The translations under genes and the position numbers were made by a program. Positions 27,210 through 35,709 of a DNA stretch of 54,534 bases are shown here, in pieces. The notes beneath the pieces are model-generated. The model made no database searches. It saw only the letters and a program-made list of their open reading frames with translations, and had not been told where the DNA came from. Source of the DNA: Streptomyces sabulosicollis (GTDB taxonomy: Bacteria > Actinomycetota > Actinomycetes > Streptomycetales > Streptomycetaceae). The stretch is from the NCBI RefSeq assembly GCF_016103465.1, contig NZ_JAEEAP010000008.1, forward strand, positions 1 to 54,534, written 5' to 3'. Position 1 is the first letter of the stretch. Each line of letters begins with the position of its first letter.

Positions 27210-27339
27210 AATGAGAGGCATCCTCCTCCAAGCCGGGCAGTGCGTCTCCCGGTGTGTCAGCACCGCGGTTGCACACCTTGTTCGGCATGTATCCAGCACG
27301 GCACGCATCTGCCACCGCACAGAACGAAAGCGAAGTGAC

Positions 27340-28137
27340 ATGGACTACAAGCTCAGCGACAAGCGCACCCTGGTGACGGGCTCCAGTTCGGGCCTCGGAG
27401 CGGCGATCGCCACTCTCCTCGCGGCCGAGGGCGCGACTGTCGTGGTGCACGGCCGCGACAAGGAACGCGCCGAGGCCGTGGCCCGGACCATCCGGGACGA
27501 CGGCGGACGCGCCGAGGTCGTCCTGGGCGACCTGGCCACCGACGAGGGCGCCGACGCGGTCGCGGCGGGGGCTCTGGCGAACGGCCCGATCGACATCCTG
27601 GTCAACAACGCGGGCTACTACCGGCACGTCACCTGGACCGACGCGACCGTCGACGACTGGCGCGAGACCTATGAGACGAACGTGCTGTCCGGAGTCCGCA
27701 TGATCAAGCGGCTGGTCCCCCAGATGCGCGAGCGCGGCTGGGGCCGCGTCATCCAGATCGGCGGCGGGCTCGCCATCACGCCGATGCCGGGCCACCCCCA
27801 CTACAACGCCACCCTCGCCGCCCGGCACAACCTGGCCGTCTCCCTAGCGCGGGAACTCGCGGGCACCGGCGTTACCTCCAATACCGTCGCCCCCGGAGCG
27901 ATCCTCGTCGACGCCGTCAAGGACCTGCTGACCGGCATCGCCCCGGATCGCGGCTGGGGCGAGACCTGGGAGGAGATCGAACGCGACGCCACCGCCCACC
28001 TGCTCCCCAACGACCGCGGCCGACTGGGCCGTCCGGAGGAGGTCGCCGGCGCCGTCGCGTATCTGACCAGCCCTCTGGCTGACTATGTCAGCGGCGCCAT
28101 CCTGCGCGTCGACGGCGGCCTCATCCGCTCGCTGTGA
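27340..28137 (+). CDS. SDR family oxidoreductase (YxxxL active site)
   Basis: A 265-residue SDR with VTGSSSGLGAAI near residues 12-23, LVNNAGYY, and the C-terminal RLGRPEEVAGAVAYL and GAILRVDGG blocks. The active-site segment is PHYNATLAARHNLAVSLAREL: Tyr is present, but the residue four later is Leu rather than Lys, with Gly-Gly-Gly where the Ser loop should be. From memory some relatives share YNATLAARHNL, so this may be a natural subfamily. ATG 27340 lies after a 5' leader with a GGAGG-type operator. It is probably controlled by the TetR gene at 28785. The substrate is unknown. Confidence 0.88.
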   Translation: MDYKLSDKRTLVTGSSSGLGAAIATLLAAEGATVVVHGRDKERAEAVARTIRDDGGRAEVVLGDLATDEGADAVAAGALANGPIDILVNNAGYYRHVTWTDATVDDWRETYETNVLSGVRMIKRLVPQMRERGWGRVIQIGGGLAITPMPGHPHYNATLAARHNLAVSLARELAGTGVTSNTVAPGAILVDAVKDLLTGIAPDRGWGETWEEIERDATAHLLPNDRGRLGRPEEVAGAVAYLTSPLADYVSGAILRVDGGLIRSL

Positions 28138-28717
28138 CCCCATCCAGCCGGGCTTGTCCGAGAACGTGCACAACCCGGCACATAAGAGCGGAGCCGCATC
28201 GCCACGGACCCATGGCCTCCTCGGCGGCTCTCCCACAAGCGGCTGGCACGCGGGCAGGACGGGGTCCGAACCCAGCCCGGCGGATGATTCCGGGCCGCCG
28301 GGCGGTAATCAGCCGCTGGCTCCCGCCCGACGGCACCCGGTACTCGGCCCGTGGGACGCCCTCCGCCACCATGGCAGAAGTGCCGGATACGCCGCACGAC
28401 CAGTCTCAAATTTCGAAGGTGCGCACCCAGGGCTCATGGTGGCGCGCGGCTTCCGAGTGTGCCCGCACGACAGGAGACGGAGCTGGGCGTCCGACGGCAG
28501 TGTGGTGCGCTCCACTGCTGAACAAACGCCGGTGATCAGTACGCCGTCGTCCGATGCAGGGGCGCAGCCCGGCGAACGCGGCGACTGTGCAGGCGAGCAC
28601 AGCCACGATCAGTCGCTGGGAGGAAGGCGGGGCCTGCAGTGTTTTGACGGGCGGCCGTGAGGACCGCGGTGGGCGGAGTCCGACCTTGGTAAAATTGAGC
28701 GATCTCCGAAAAAAGCG
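28138..28717. other. Region with no supported gene
   Basis: Frames are short and shadow-like. No promoter or hairpin stands out apart from the operator-like repeats at its right end. Confidence 0.45.
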
Positions 28718-28752
28718 GAGGAAATACTCCTCTACAACGGAGGTATGCCTCC
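28718..28752. promoter_or_regulatory. Tandem operator-like dyads before TetR gene
   Basis: GAGGA-aatac-TCCTC (28718-28732) and GGAGG-tatg-CCTCC (28739-28752) lie 32-67 bases before the TetR start. The second matches the core of the SDR operator at 27190-27209, suggesting one repressor for both. Confidence 0.65.
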
Positions 28753-28784
28753 AATCCCATCGCGCCAGGAGACCCGAAAAGATC

Positions 28785-29366
28785 ATGGTGGACGACAGGA
28801 CGCCCTCGGCTCCCGGCGCGGTCGTGCGCCGCCCGCACCGAGCCGACGCGCGCCGCAACTTCGACAATCTCCTGGCTGCCGCGCGCACGGCGTTCGCCGA
28901 GCAGGGAACCGGCGTACCGCTCGAGGACATCGCCCGTGCAGCCGGCGTCGGCATCGGCACGCTCTACCGCAACTTCCCCACGCGCCAGGCACTCTTCGAC
29001 GCCGTCTACGCCGGCGAGGTCGAGGAGCTGTGCCATGCCGCCCAGGACGTCGCGGACCTGCCTCCGTGGGAAGCGTTCAGCACCTGGCTAGACCGGTTCG
29101 TCTCCTACGTCGGCACCAAACGTGCGATCTCCGAAGAACTCAATCGCGACTCAGCGATGTTCCGCGACGCCCGTAACGCCATGTACGAAGCGGGGGAACC
29201 CTTGTTCACACGAGCACAGGAGGCGGGCGAGGCTCGCCGCGACGCCTCCTTCGACGACGTCCTGCGCATGATCACTGGCATCATCGCCACCGGCTACGTC
29301 AGCGACGAGCAGCGCGGCCGGGTACTCCGCTTCGCCCTGGACGGCATTCGGACCGGCAAGGACTGA
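28785..29366 (+). CDS. TetR/AcrR family regulator
   Basis: This 193-residue regulator has a TetR HTH at about residues 20-65 (RRNFDNLLAAARTAFAEQGT, VPLEDIARAAGVGIGTLYRN, FPTRQALFDAVYAGEVEEL), followed by a helical ligand domain of the class that begins LPPWEAFSTWLDRFVSYVGTKR. ATG 28785 follows AGGAG at loose spacing. Operator-like dyads just upstream suggest autoregulation, and the related dyad at 27190 suggests it represses the SDR gene upstream in the same direction. The effector is unknown. Confidence 0.92.
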   Translation: MVDDRTPSAPGAVVRRPHRADARRNFDNLLAAARTAFAEQGTGVPLEDIARAAGVGIGTLYRNFPTRQALFDAVYAGEVEELCHAAQDVADLPPWEAFSTWLDRFVSYVGTKRAISEELNRDSAMFRDARNAMYEAGEPLFTRAQEAGEARRDASFDDVLRMITGIIATGYVSDEQRGRVLRFALDGIRTGKD

Positions 29367-29514
29367 TTACAGCCGCATCCCGCCAACCATGCGCCGACAA
29401 CTCCACCTCCCGCGGGCTCGCCCGTCCAGGCCGATCGGTACCGGTAACTCCACCCCCACGGACACCGAGCCGGCTCCCCCCCTCGGCGGGCAGAATTGTT
29501 CCAGAACGGTCAGC

Positions 29515-29652
29515 CCGGGACTGCGGTTGCCTACCTCGTGCTGACCGTGGACACCTCCATGTGCGGGGTACTTCTGGGAGTGGCGTGCGTTGCGGGCCTG
29601 CTGCAGGTCCGGCGAGGAGACCCGGACAAGAGCCAGGGGTGTAAGGGCTCCT
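29515..29652 (+). pseudogene. Possible C-terminal fragment of a FluC-type channel
   Basis: The frame AVAYLVLTVDTSMCGVLLGV... ending at TGA 29650-29652 looks like a final membrane helix. In actinomycetes FluC/CrcB genes come as adjacent pairs, and a FluC-like gene follows at 29657, so this could be the end of the first. Weak evidence. Confidence 0.3.
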
Positions 29653-29656
29653 GATT

Positions 29657-30028
29657 GTGGATTGGATTCTCGTGCTGGCTGGAGGTGCTGTTGGTGCGCC
29701 CGTCAGGTACCTGATCGGCACAGCGGCAAAGGCCCGTAAGCGCTGGACGTTCCCATGGGGCACGCTCTTTGCCAATCTGGGCGCGTGGCTTCTCCTGGGC
29801 TTCTTTGTCGAGGCGGGCACGGGCGGCGCGTTGGACGCGTCGGGGCAGGCTTGTTGTCGACCGGCTTCTGCGGCGCGCTGTCCACATGGCCCACCCTTTC
29901 CCTACGAGCTCCTGACCTTGGCCGGTGGACGCAAGAGCCCCGAGGCTGCCGGGTACCTGCTGGTGAGTGTCGTGCGGGGCCTGACAGCCTCCTTCGCCGG
30001 GGCGGGGGCCGCCCGAGCCCTGTGGTGA
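29657..30028 (+). pseudogene. Fluoride channel FluC/CrcB, frameshifted
   Basis: GTG 29657 opens with WILVLAGGAVGAPVRYLIGT and WTFPWGTLFANLGAWLLLGF, the first helices of FluC channels (FPWGT...N is a family signature). Between about 29845 and 29903 the pore segment GLLSTGFCGALSTWPTLS is readable only in another frame, after which the first frame resumes with YELLTLAGG, YLLVSVVRGLTASFAGAGAA. Two compensating indels thus scramble the signature GFCGxxTTFST loop. It is probably dead as written. A working FluC would export fluoride. Confidence 0.75.
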
Positions 30029-30352
30029 CGGTTCGCCGCGCGGTACGCGCACCGAGTGGCAAGCGTTGCTGCTGATCGGATGCCCCCGTCGGCTCGACGC
30101 GCTGAGGCGGGCGTCCCCTCCCTTGTACACCGGGCGGGGAGCTTGACTCAGTTGAGGGATGCCGCATCCGGTTGTGCTGGGTGGCGACCAGGTCAGAAGC
30201 TCGCTCTGTCGAGATGTGGATGCCAAGTGATGTCACTGCTTCTCGGCGGTGGCTCCCGGGAAGGCATGGACCGGCCAAGGGAAGCCGCCATCGTTCTGCC
30301 CCGCCGCTACCCCGCAGCCGTGATGGCCGCGCCCCGAAGAAGCGAGTCGATC
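30029..30352. other. Region with no supported gene
   Basis: Nothing recognisable between the FluC pseudogene and the convergent TetR gene. Confidence 0.5.
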
Positions 30353-30934
30353 TCAGGCCGTCAGGCGGTCGACCGCGAAGGCCGCCATGCGGTGCATGCT
30401 CTCGAGGTCGGCCCCGCCTCGGGCAGATACCTGGAGGCCGATCATAGTGAGCAAGACGAACTCCGTCGCCTGTCGGGCGTCCAGGTGTGAGTCGATCTCG
30501 CCCGCCGACTGCCCTTGCTCGATTCGCGCGATGACACCTTCGAACAGCACGCGGTTGACTGCGTCCCGCATGCGGCAGAGTTCCGGATCGCCCGCACCGA
30601 ACTCACTGACCGAACCGATGCCCATACATCCCAGCGCGCGGGTCTCGTCGTCAACGGCTGCGATGCCTGTCAGCAACGCCCGGATCCCGTCCAACGGAGA
30701 CGCCGGGGTGTTCAGTCTGTCCAGGTGCCCGGCCGTCACCTCGTCCAGGTAGGACTGCATCGACTGCAGGTACAGCCGGCGCTTGTCACCGAAGGCGCTG
30801 TAGAGGCTCTGACGCCCGATGCCCATCTCCGTCAGCAGGGCATCGGTCGACGTGGCGGCGAATCCCTTTGCCCAGAAGAGGCGAGTGGCCTTGCGCACCG
30901 CTTCCGTCTTGTCGAACTCACGTGGCCTTGCCAT
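30353..30934 (-). CDS. TetR/AcrR family regulator
   Basis: This 193-residue regulator opens with MARPREFD and a TetR HTH (ATRLFWAKGFAATSTDALLT, MGIGRQSLYSAFGDKRRLYL), followed by a TetR C-terminal domain of the class with LGCMGIGSVSEFGAGDPEL. Two copies of the dyad ACTGATNNATCAGT lie in the divergent region: one 24 bases from its start codon (30958-30971) and one at 31127-31140 in front of the decayed SDR gene. This is the classic arrangement of an autoregulated repressor controlling a divergent oxidoreductase. Confidence 0.93.
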   Translation of the reverse strand: MARPREFDKTEAVRKATRLFWAKGFAATSTDALLTEMGIGRQSLYSAFGDKRRLYLQSMQSYLDEVTAGHLDRLNTPASPLDGIRALLTGIAAVDDETRALGCMGIGSVSEFGAGDPELCRMRDAVNRVLFEGVIARIEQGQSAGEIDSHLDARQATEFVLLTMIGLQVSARGGADLESMHRMAAFAVDRLTA

Positions 30935-30957
30935 TCTCCCACCCTACAGGAATCTGG

Positions 30958-30971
30958 ACTGATCCATCAGT
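30958..30971. promoter_or_regulatory. TetR operator ACTGATccATCAGT
   Basis: Perfect dyad with 6-base arms, 24 bases upstream of the TetR start codon on the minus strand. Confidence 0.75.
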
Positions 30972-31126
30972 AACCGACTCCCGCCCGATGCGAGGAGAGA
31001 GTCGGCCCACGCTCCCGCCCACCGTTCGAGTCGACACTCTCACAGGCACACCTCACGACTGACACGCGCGGACGGCGTGCGGTCACCGGCGACTCGCGTT
31101 TGACATCGCCGACACCACATGAGAGT

Positions 31127-31140
31127 TATTGATAGATCAG
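31127..31140. promoter_or_regulatory. TetR operator ATTGATagATCAGT
   Basis: Same 14-base pattern as 30958-30971 with one arm base changed; 107 bases before the decayed SDR gene. Confidence 0.7.
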
Positions 31141-31246
31141 TCAACAATTATGACCGTGAGGTCGCTTCCGGTCACGCGGCGCGACAGCTGGCGTGCGGGC
31201 CCTGACTGACGTGCCCCACACGCCTACACACGAAAGGAACCCTTCG

Positions 31247-31758
31247 ATGGATCTACGACCGACCGGCAAGCGTGCGCTGGTGACAGGGTCGAGCAGCGGC
31301 CTGGGAGAGGCGATCGCGAAGCGCATGGCCACCGATGGCGCGGAGGTGATCGTGCACGGGCGTGACCGAGGCAGTCACCAAGGCGATCGAGGCTGCGGGC
31401 GGAAGCGTCACGTTCGCCTTGGGTGATCTCACGACGGGCGAGGGCGCCGACGCGGTACACGCCGCCGCTCGCTCGCGGACCTGTCGACATCCTCGTGAAC
31501 AACGTGGGCGTCTTCGATCCGAGCACAGTTGGACCAGTTCCTCGGCGTCGGACTGGGCCGACATCTGCAACACCAACGTGCTCACCAGCGTACGGACGAT
31601 CCAGCGCTTCGTGCCCGCCATGCGTGAGCAGGGCTGGGGGCGGGTCATTCAGATCAGCAGCATCACCGGTGAACGGGCCGGCCGCCTCGCAGCCCCACTA
31701 CGCGGCGTCCAACGGAGCGCGCAACTCCCTCGTCAGGTCCCTCGCCGGGGAGATGTAG
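31247..31758 (+). pseudogene. Decayed SDR oxidoreductase
   Basis: The pieces RALVTGSSSGLGEAIAKRMA, then IEAAGGSVTFALGDLTTGEG, VDILVNNVGVFDPST, ICNTNVLTSVRTIQRFVPAM, EQGWGRVIQISSITGER and PHYAASNGARNSLVRSLAGE are one SDR read in at least three frames, with a premature TAG at the end. It resembles the SDR at 27340 in order and wording. The active site would be YxxxN. It is divergent from the TetR gene and carries that regulator's operator upstream. Confidence 0.88.
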
Positions 31759-31825
31759 CTGGACTGAGGGCCGGCGAGGAAGGTGACGAGAAATGACCAT
31801 CCGGTCATGTTGCGGCCACCTAACA

Positions 31826-31839
31826 TGACCGATCAGTCA
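31826..31839. promoter_or_regulatory. Operator-like dyad before SnoaL-like gene
   Basis: TGACCGATCAGTCA is a near-perfect palindrome (one mismatched pair) about 140 bases before the SnoaL-like gene. It shares the GATCAGTCAA half-site with the site at 31127. Confidence 0.5.
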
Positions 31840-31980
31840 AGATACGTGGTACGTTCAACCCGACCATCTGGTCCGCTCAGCTGACGGCGGCCGCTCCCGA
31901 GAGCCTGAGCCGTACGTCGAGACTCCCCGCCTGCCGCGTCAGCCGAGCACCTCACCCGAACGAACGGACAGTGATCAAGC

Positions 31981-32439
31981 ATGGATGCTGTCGAGCGTCT
32001 GAGCATCATCGAGGACCTGCGTCGCCTCATGGCCCGCTACGTCTACTACGCGGACCACCATCGCTGGCAGGACCTGGCGGACCTGTTCACGCCGACCGGC
32101 ACGTTCACCCCGCACAAGCCGGACGGCTCGGTGTGGCTGCACATGGAGGGGCGTGAGCAGATAGCGGAGACGGTGGGCGCGAGCGGCGGTCCGGACGACG
32201 TCCTCATCCATCACCTGTTCTCGGACGAGACCGAGGTGGTCTCGACGACCTCGGCACACGGCGTATGGGCGATGGAGGACATCATCGTCCGCGCCGAGGA
32301 CGCCGTGGTGAACGAGGACTTCCCCTTCAAGGGCATGCACGGTTTCGGCCACTACCACGCGCAGTTCGTCAACGTCGACGGCCGCTGGTACATCGCCGAG
32401 CTCAAGCAGACCCGGCTGCGCCTGGACTTCACCTATTGA
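31981..32439 (+). CDS. SnoaL-like / NTF2-fold protein
   Basis: A 152-residue cone-shaped alpha+beta-barrel protein of the SnoaL-like class, with the usual opening IEDLRRLMARYVYYADHHRW and QDLADLFTPTGTF, a central HHLFSDETEVV, and the closing GHYHAQFVNVDGRWYIAELK. Family members act as small isomerases, dehydratases, ring-opening enzymes or binding proteins. Asp/His residues in YYADHH could serve in acid-base chemistry. It precedes an epoxide hydrolase by 51 bases in the same direction, then a quinone oxidoreductase, suggesting one operon acting on a cyclic or epoxidised substrate. Ribosome site is weak. Confidence 0.85.
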   Translation: MDAVERLSIIEDLRRLMARYVYYADHHRWQDLADLFTPTGTFTPHKPDGSVWLHMEGREQIAETVGASGGPDDVLIHHLFSDETEVVSTTSAHGVWAMEDIIVRAEDAVVNEDFPFKGMHGFGHYHAQFVNVDGRWYIAELKQTRLRLDFTY

Positions 32440-32490
32440 GAGAGGCGAGGTCCGTCGGCCTCCTGTCTTCCTGAGAAAGCGAGTGAGAAC

Positions 32491-33723
32491 GTGAGTGACA
32501 GCAACAGCCGTTCGCCGGAGCGGTTCACGATCGACGTGGCGCAGGACGTCCTGGACGACCTTGCGGCGCGCCTGAAGGCGACCAGGTTCTTCGACGACCT
32601 GGACAACGAGGACGAGCACTACGGCGTCAGCACGAGCTACATCAAGCCCTTGGTGGAGTACTGGGCGGACGGTTTCGACTGGCGCGCGGCGGAGAGACGG
32701 CTGAACGCGTTCGAACAGTTCAAGATCGAGATCGACGGCACCCCGGTCCACTTCGTCCGCAAGGCCGGGAAGGGGCCGAACCCCATCCCCCTGCTGGTCC
32801 TGCACGGATGGCCGTGGCCCGGTGAGTTCAGCTACCCCCTCATCGACCCCCTGACCAACCCCGCCGCACACGGGGGCGACCCTGCCGATGCTTTCGACGT
32901 CATCGTGCCGACCCTCCCCGGGTTCGCCTGGTCCACTCCGGTGACCCGGGGAGATCTGAACTACTGGAAGATCGCCGACATCCTCCACACGCTCACGACC
33001 GAGGTGCTCGGCTATGCGAGGTACGGGTCGCTGGGCAGCGATTACGGGGCCCTGGTGAACAGTGCACTGGGCCACAAGTACGGCGAGAGCATCATCGCCC
33101 TGCACTACGGCCACGACCTGCCCCCGGGCATGTTCCAGCATGACCGCTACTGGGACCTCACGGGCGGGCAGCCGATCCCCGCGGACGCTTCACCCGAGTT
33201 GCGGGCCGACATCATGAAGTTCCACTCCACGTACGCGTCCCATGTCGCCGTGCACATGCTGGACGCCTCGACACTCTCCCACGGACTCAACGACTCCCCC
33301 GTCGGGATGCTGGCCTGGCTGCTGCAGCGGTGGAAGAAGTGGAGTGACAAGAACAACGACTTCGACGCGGTTTTCTCCCGCGACTTCATCCTGACCCAGG
33401 CCACCGTCTTCTGGGTGACCCAGTCGATCGGCTCCTCCATCCGCATGTACCGCAACACCATCCGTCACCCCTGGACGCCCTCCCACGACCGGCAGCCGAC
33501 GGTGGAGCCTCCGGCCGGTTTCACGTTCCTACTCGGCGACGTCTACCCGCCGGGCGTCCGCACCGTCGAGGAGCGGATCGCCGCCTTCGAAAACGGGCCC
33601 ACCCGCAGCCTGTTCAACGTCGTCAACGTCAACGCCCATCACAAGGGCGGGCACTTCGGCCACTACGAGAATCCGGCGGCCTACGTCAACGACCTCCGCG
33701 AGACGTTTCGCAAGGTCCGCTGA
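32491..33723 (+). CDS. Epoxide hydrolase (EHN family)
   Basis: A 410-residue EPHX1-type epoxide hydrolase: EHN domain (about 10-115), oxyanion motif HGWPWPGEF (105-113), nucleophile Asp184 in LGSDYGALVN and catalytic His in GGHFGHYENP near the end. It is only distantly like the epoxide hydrolase at 9691. The start is GTG 32491 with a weak GAGAAAG site. It is placed between the SnoaL-like gene and the MDR gene. It would open an epoxide to a diol, consistent with a short oxidative degradation or detoxification pathway. Confidence 0.92.
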   Translation: MSDSNSRSPERFTIDVAQDVLDDLAARLKATRFFDDLDNEDEHYGVSTSYIKPLVEYWADGFDWRAAERRLNAFEQFKIEIDGTPVHFVRKAGKGPNPIPLLVLHGWPWPGEFSYPLIDPLTNPAAHGGDPADAFDVIVPTLPGFAWSTPVTRGDLNYWKIADILHTLTTEVLGYARYGSLGSDYGALVNSALGHKYGESIIALHYGHDLPPGMFQHDRYWDLTGGQPIPADASPELRADIMKFHSTYASHVAVHMLDASTLSHGLNDSPVGMLAWLLQRWKKWSDKNNDFDAVFSRDFILTQATVFWVTQSIGSSIRMYRNTIRHPWTPSHDRQPTVEPPAGFTFLLGDVYPPGVRTVEERIAAFENGPTRSLFNVVNVNAHHKGGHFGHYENPAAYVNDLRETFRKVR

Positions 33724-33909
33724 CCCCCGGGAAACACTCCGGACGCCCTCCCCCCGGGGGGACGCCCGCGCCGGACAGGCGATCCGGGTGACGGGCCCCG
33801 AGCGTATCTGCGGACTGGGGAGCCGTTGCAGCCGGGCGGCAGCAGGACGAAGCAGGACTCGCCCAGTCGGCGATCCTGACGGAAGCAGACCACTCGGCAT
33901 TCTATACTG

Positions 33910-33926
33910 ACCGTTCGAAATATAAT
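33910..33926 (+). promoter_or_regulatory. Promoter element before MDR gene
   Basis: A consensus TATAAT lies at 33921-33926, preceded by ACCGTTCG (33910-33917), an operator-like half-site also found near the TetR gene at 46812. This suggests the MDR gene has its own regulated promoter; no clear -35 box is seen. Confidence 0.5.
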
Positions 33927-33987
33927 CGGGGCGTGGTCACGGCCGGCGGGCTCAGCTGCGACCACGCCCTCAGGAAAGGAAACAGCT

Positions 33988-34950
33988 ATGAAGGCTGTAG
34001 GAGTGTTCCGCTACGGCGGTCCTGAGGTACTCGAGGCCGTCGACCTGCCGGTACCGGAGGTCGGCCCCGGACAGATCCGCATTCGGGTCCACGCGGCGTC
34101 GGTGAACCCGTCGGACATCCTGCTGCGCACCGGTTTCACCGACCCCATGCTCGCAGGGCGCCTGACTCCCCCGTACCGGCCCGGCATGGACGCGGCCGGC
34201 GTCGTGGACGCCATCGCTCCGGACGCGGCCACGGACCTGCGCGTGGGTGACCGCGTGATGGCGATCGTCATCCCCATCGATCCTTCCGGGGGCGCCTACG
34301 CGGAGTATGTCGTCGTCGACGCGCGACAGGTCGTGAGGGCACCGGCCGGAACGACACACGCCGAGGCCGCCACTCTCCCGATGAACGGCCTGACCGCACG
34401 CCTCGCCCTCGATGTGCTGGACCTGGCTCCCGGCGGATGGATCGCTGTCACCGGCGCCGCCGGCGCGCTGGGCGGATACACCGTGCAGCTCGCCAAGGCG
34501 GACGGACTGGCCGTGGTGGCGGACGCGGCGCCCGCCGACGAGGAACTGGTCCGGTCCCTGGGCGCGGACAAGGTGGTCAGCCGGGGACCGGACGTGGTCG
34601 ACCGCTTCCGCGAGGTCGTTCCGCAGGGCGTCGAGGCGGTCGTGGACGCCGCCGTCATGGGACCCCGGGTTCTTGGCGCCATCCGTCCCGGCGGACAGCT
34701 CGCCTTGGCCCGCAGCGTCGGAGAACCTGGCACCGTTCCGCTCGGTGACACGGGAGACGTGATCGTGCGGAACGTCTTCGTGCCCGAGTACCGCTACGCG
34801 TACGACAAGCTCGACGCCCTGCGCGTGCTCGCGGAGGAGGGCCGCATCACGTTGCGCGTCGCCGGTGAGTACCCCGCGGACCAGGCGGCCGACGCCCATC
34901 GGCGTTTCGAGGCGGGTGGCGTGCGGGGCAGGCTGGTCTTGACGTTCTGA
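33988..34950 (+). CDS. MDR family NADPH:quinone oxidoreductase-like protein
   Basis: A 320-residue medium-chain dehydrogenase/reductase without zinc ligands, quinone-oxidoreductase-like. The GroES-like domain (VRIRVHAASVNPSD, YRPGMDAAGVV, VGDRVMA) is followed by the Rossmann domain with GAAGALGGYTVQLAK near residue 155 and a C-terminal RGRLVLTF. AGGAAAGGA precedes ATG 33988. It likely reduces quinones or enones with NADPH. It follows the epoxide hydrolase in the same direction but after 264 bases with its own TATAAT. Confidence 0.92.
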   Translation: MKAVGVFRYGGPEVLEAVDLPVPEVGPGQIRIRVHAASVNPSDILLRTGFTDPMLAGRLTPPYRPGMDAAGVVDAIAPDAATDLRVGDRVMAIVIPIDPSGGAYAEYVVVDARQVVRAPAGTTHAEAATLPMNGLTARLALDVLDLAPGGWIAVTGAAGALGGYTVQLAKADGLAVVADAAPADEELVRSLGADKVVSRGPDVVDRFREVVPQGVEAVVDAAVMGPRVLGAIRPGGQLALARSVGEPGTVPLGDTGDVIVRNVFVPEYRYAYDKLDALRVLAEEGRITLRVAGEYPADQAADAHRRFEAGGVRGRLVLTF

Positions 34951-35159
34951 CCACCGCAGGGCCTGCGGCGGCACAGCCCTGGGCGTAAGCGACTGGAGGC
35001 GACGGCGGGTTACCGCTCCGGGCGGGAGTGCGCCCGCCCACTCCGCCGCAGACGCTCCCGGCTTTGTGCGGGCTCGCATCGACAGCCGCCGACGCGAGCC
35101 CGTGGCACGGGAAGCCTGTCAGGCGCTTGCGTGGCGGCACCCCCTTCGGCCGGGTCTCT
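34951..35159. other. Intergenic region
   Basis: A short GC hairpin, CCGCAGG-g-CCTGCGG, lies right after the MDR stop and may act as a weak terminator. Nothing else is seen. Confidence 0.4.
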
Positions 35160-35631
35160 CGCGAGCCCGGACAGGCACTTCGTGTCAGGCACCGGGTCCC
35201 AGTTGTCGAGCGGATCCATGCGGAAGCGCGTCAGGTCCACCGAGTCGATCAGCCACCGACCGTCCACCTTGCGGCAGGTCTCCCGGTATTGGCCGTATCC
35301 GTCGTGCCCCCCGGGGCGTCCTTCCCAGCCGGGAAGGTCAGCAGATCCTCCATCGCCCAGATCCCCGATGCCGTGTCGGGCCCGGTTATCTCGATCTCCG
35401 GCATGTGGCCGTGATGCACGGACGGCGCGGCACCAGTCAGGTCCGGGATGGTGTTGCGAACTCCTGCGGCGACTTGCACACGATCCCGTCGGTCACGAGC
35501 TTGGCATCGGGCGTGAAGAGCGCGACAAGGTCGTCATGCTTCTTCTCGTCCACAAAACGGAAGTAGCGCGCCTTCAGTTGCTTGATGCGCAGGCCGCTCC
35601 GCTGCGTCACGGCAGCGTGTTCGGCAATCAC
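35160..35631 (-). pseudogene. Decayed SnoaL-like paralogue
   Basis: Three frames together read QLKARYFRFVDEKKHDDLVA and LFTPDAKLVTDGI, then MPEIEITGPDTASGIWAMED and LLTFPAGKDAPGG, then VDGRWLIDSVDLTRFRMDPL and DNWDP. This is clearly a paralogue of the intact secreted protein at 40514-41164 (same order, very similar blocks). Frameshifts near 35450 and 35280 and loss of the N-terminal signal region inactivate it. It lies between the MDR and AraC genes. Confidence 0.85.
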
Positions 35632-35709
35632 CCCGGACCGGCATGCCGGTCATGCAGTTCATGGGAGGTGCTCGGCCTCCGGTGACATCCGACCGCCGCC
35701 GTCCCGCTG

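Noticed and set aside
33749-33762. TCCCCCCGGGGGGA palindrome as an operator
   Set aside because: It is a homopolymer-type GC palindrome just after the epoxide hydrolase, likely chance or a weak terminator.
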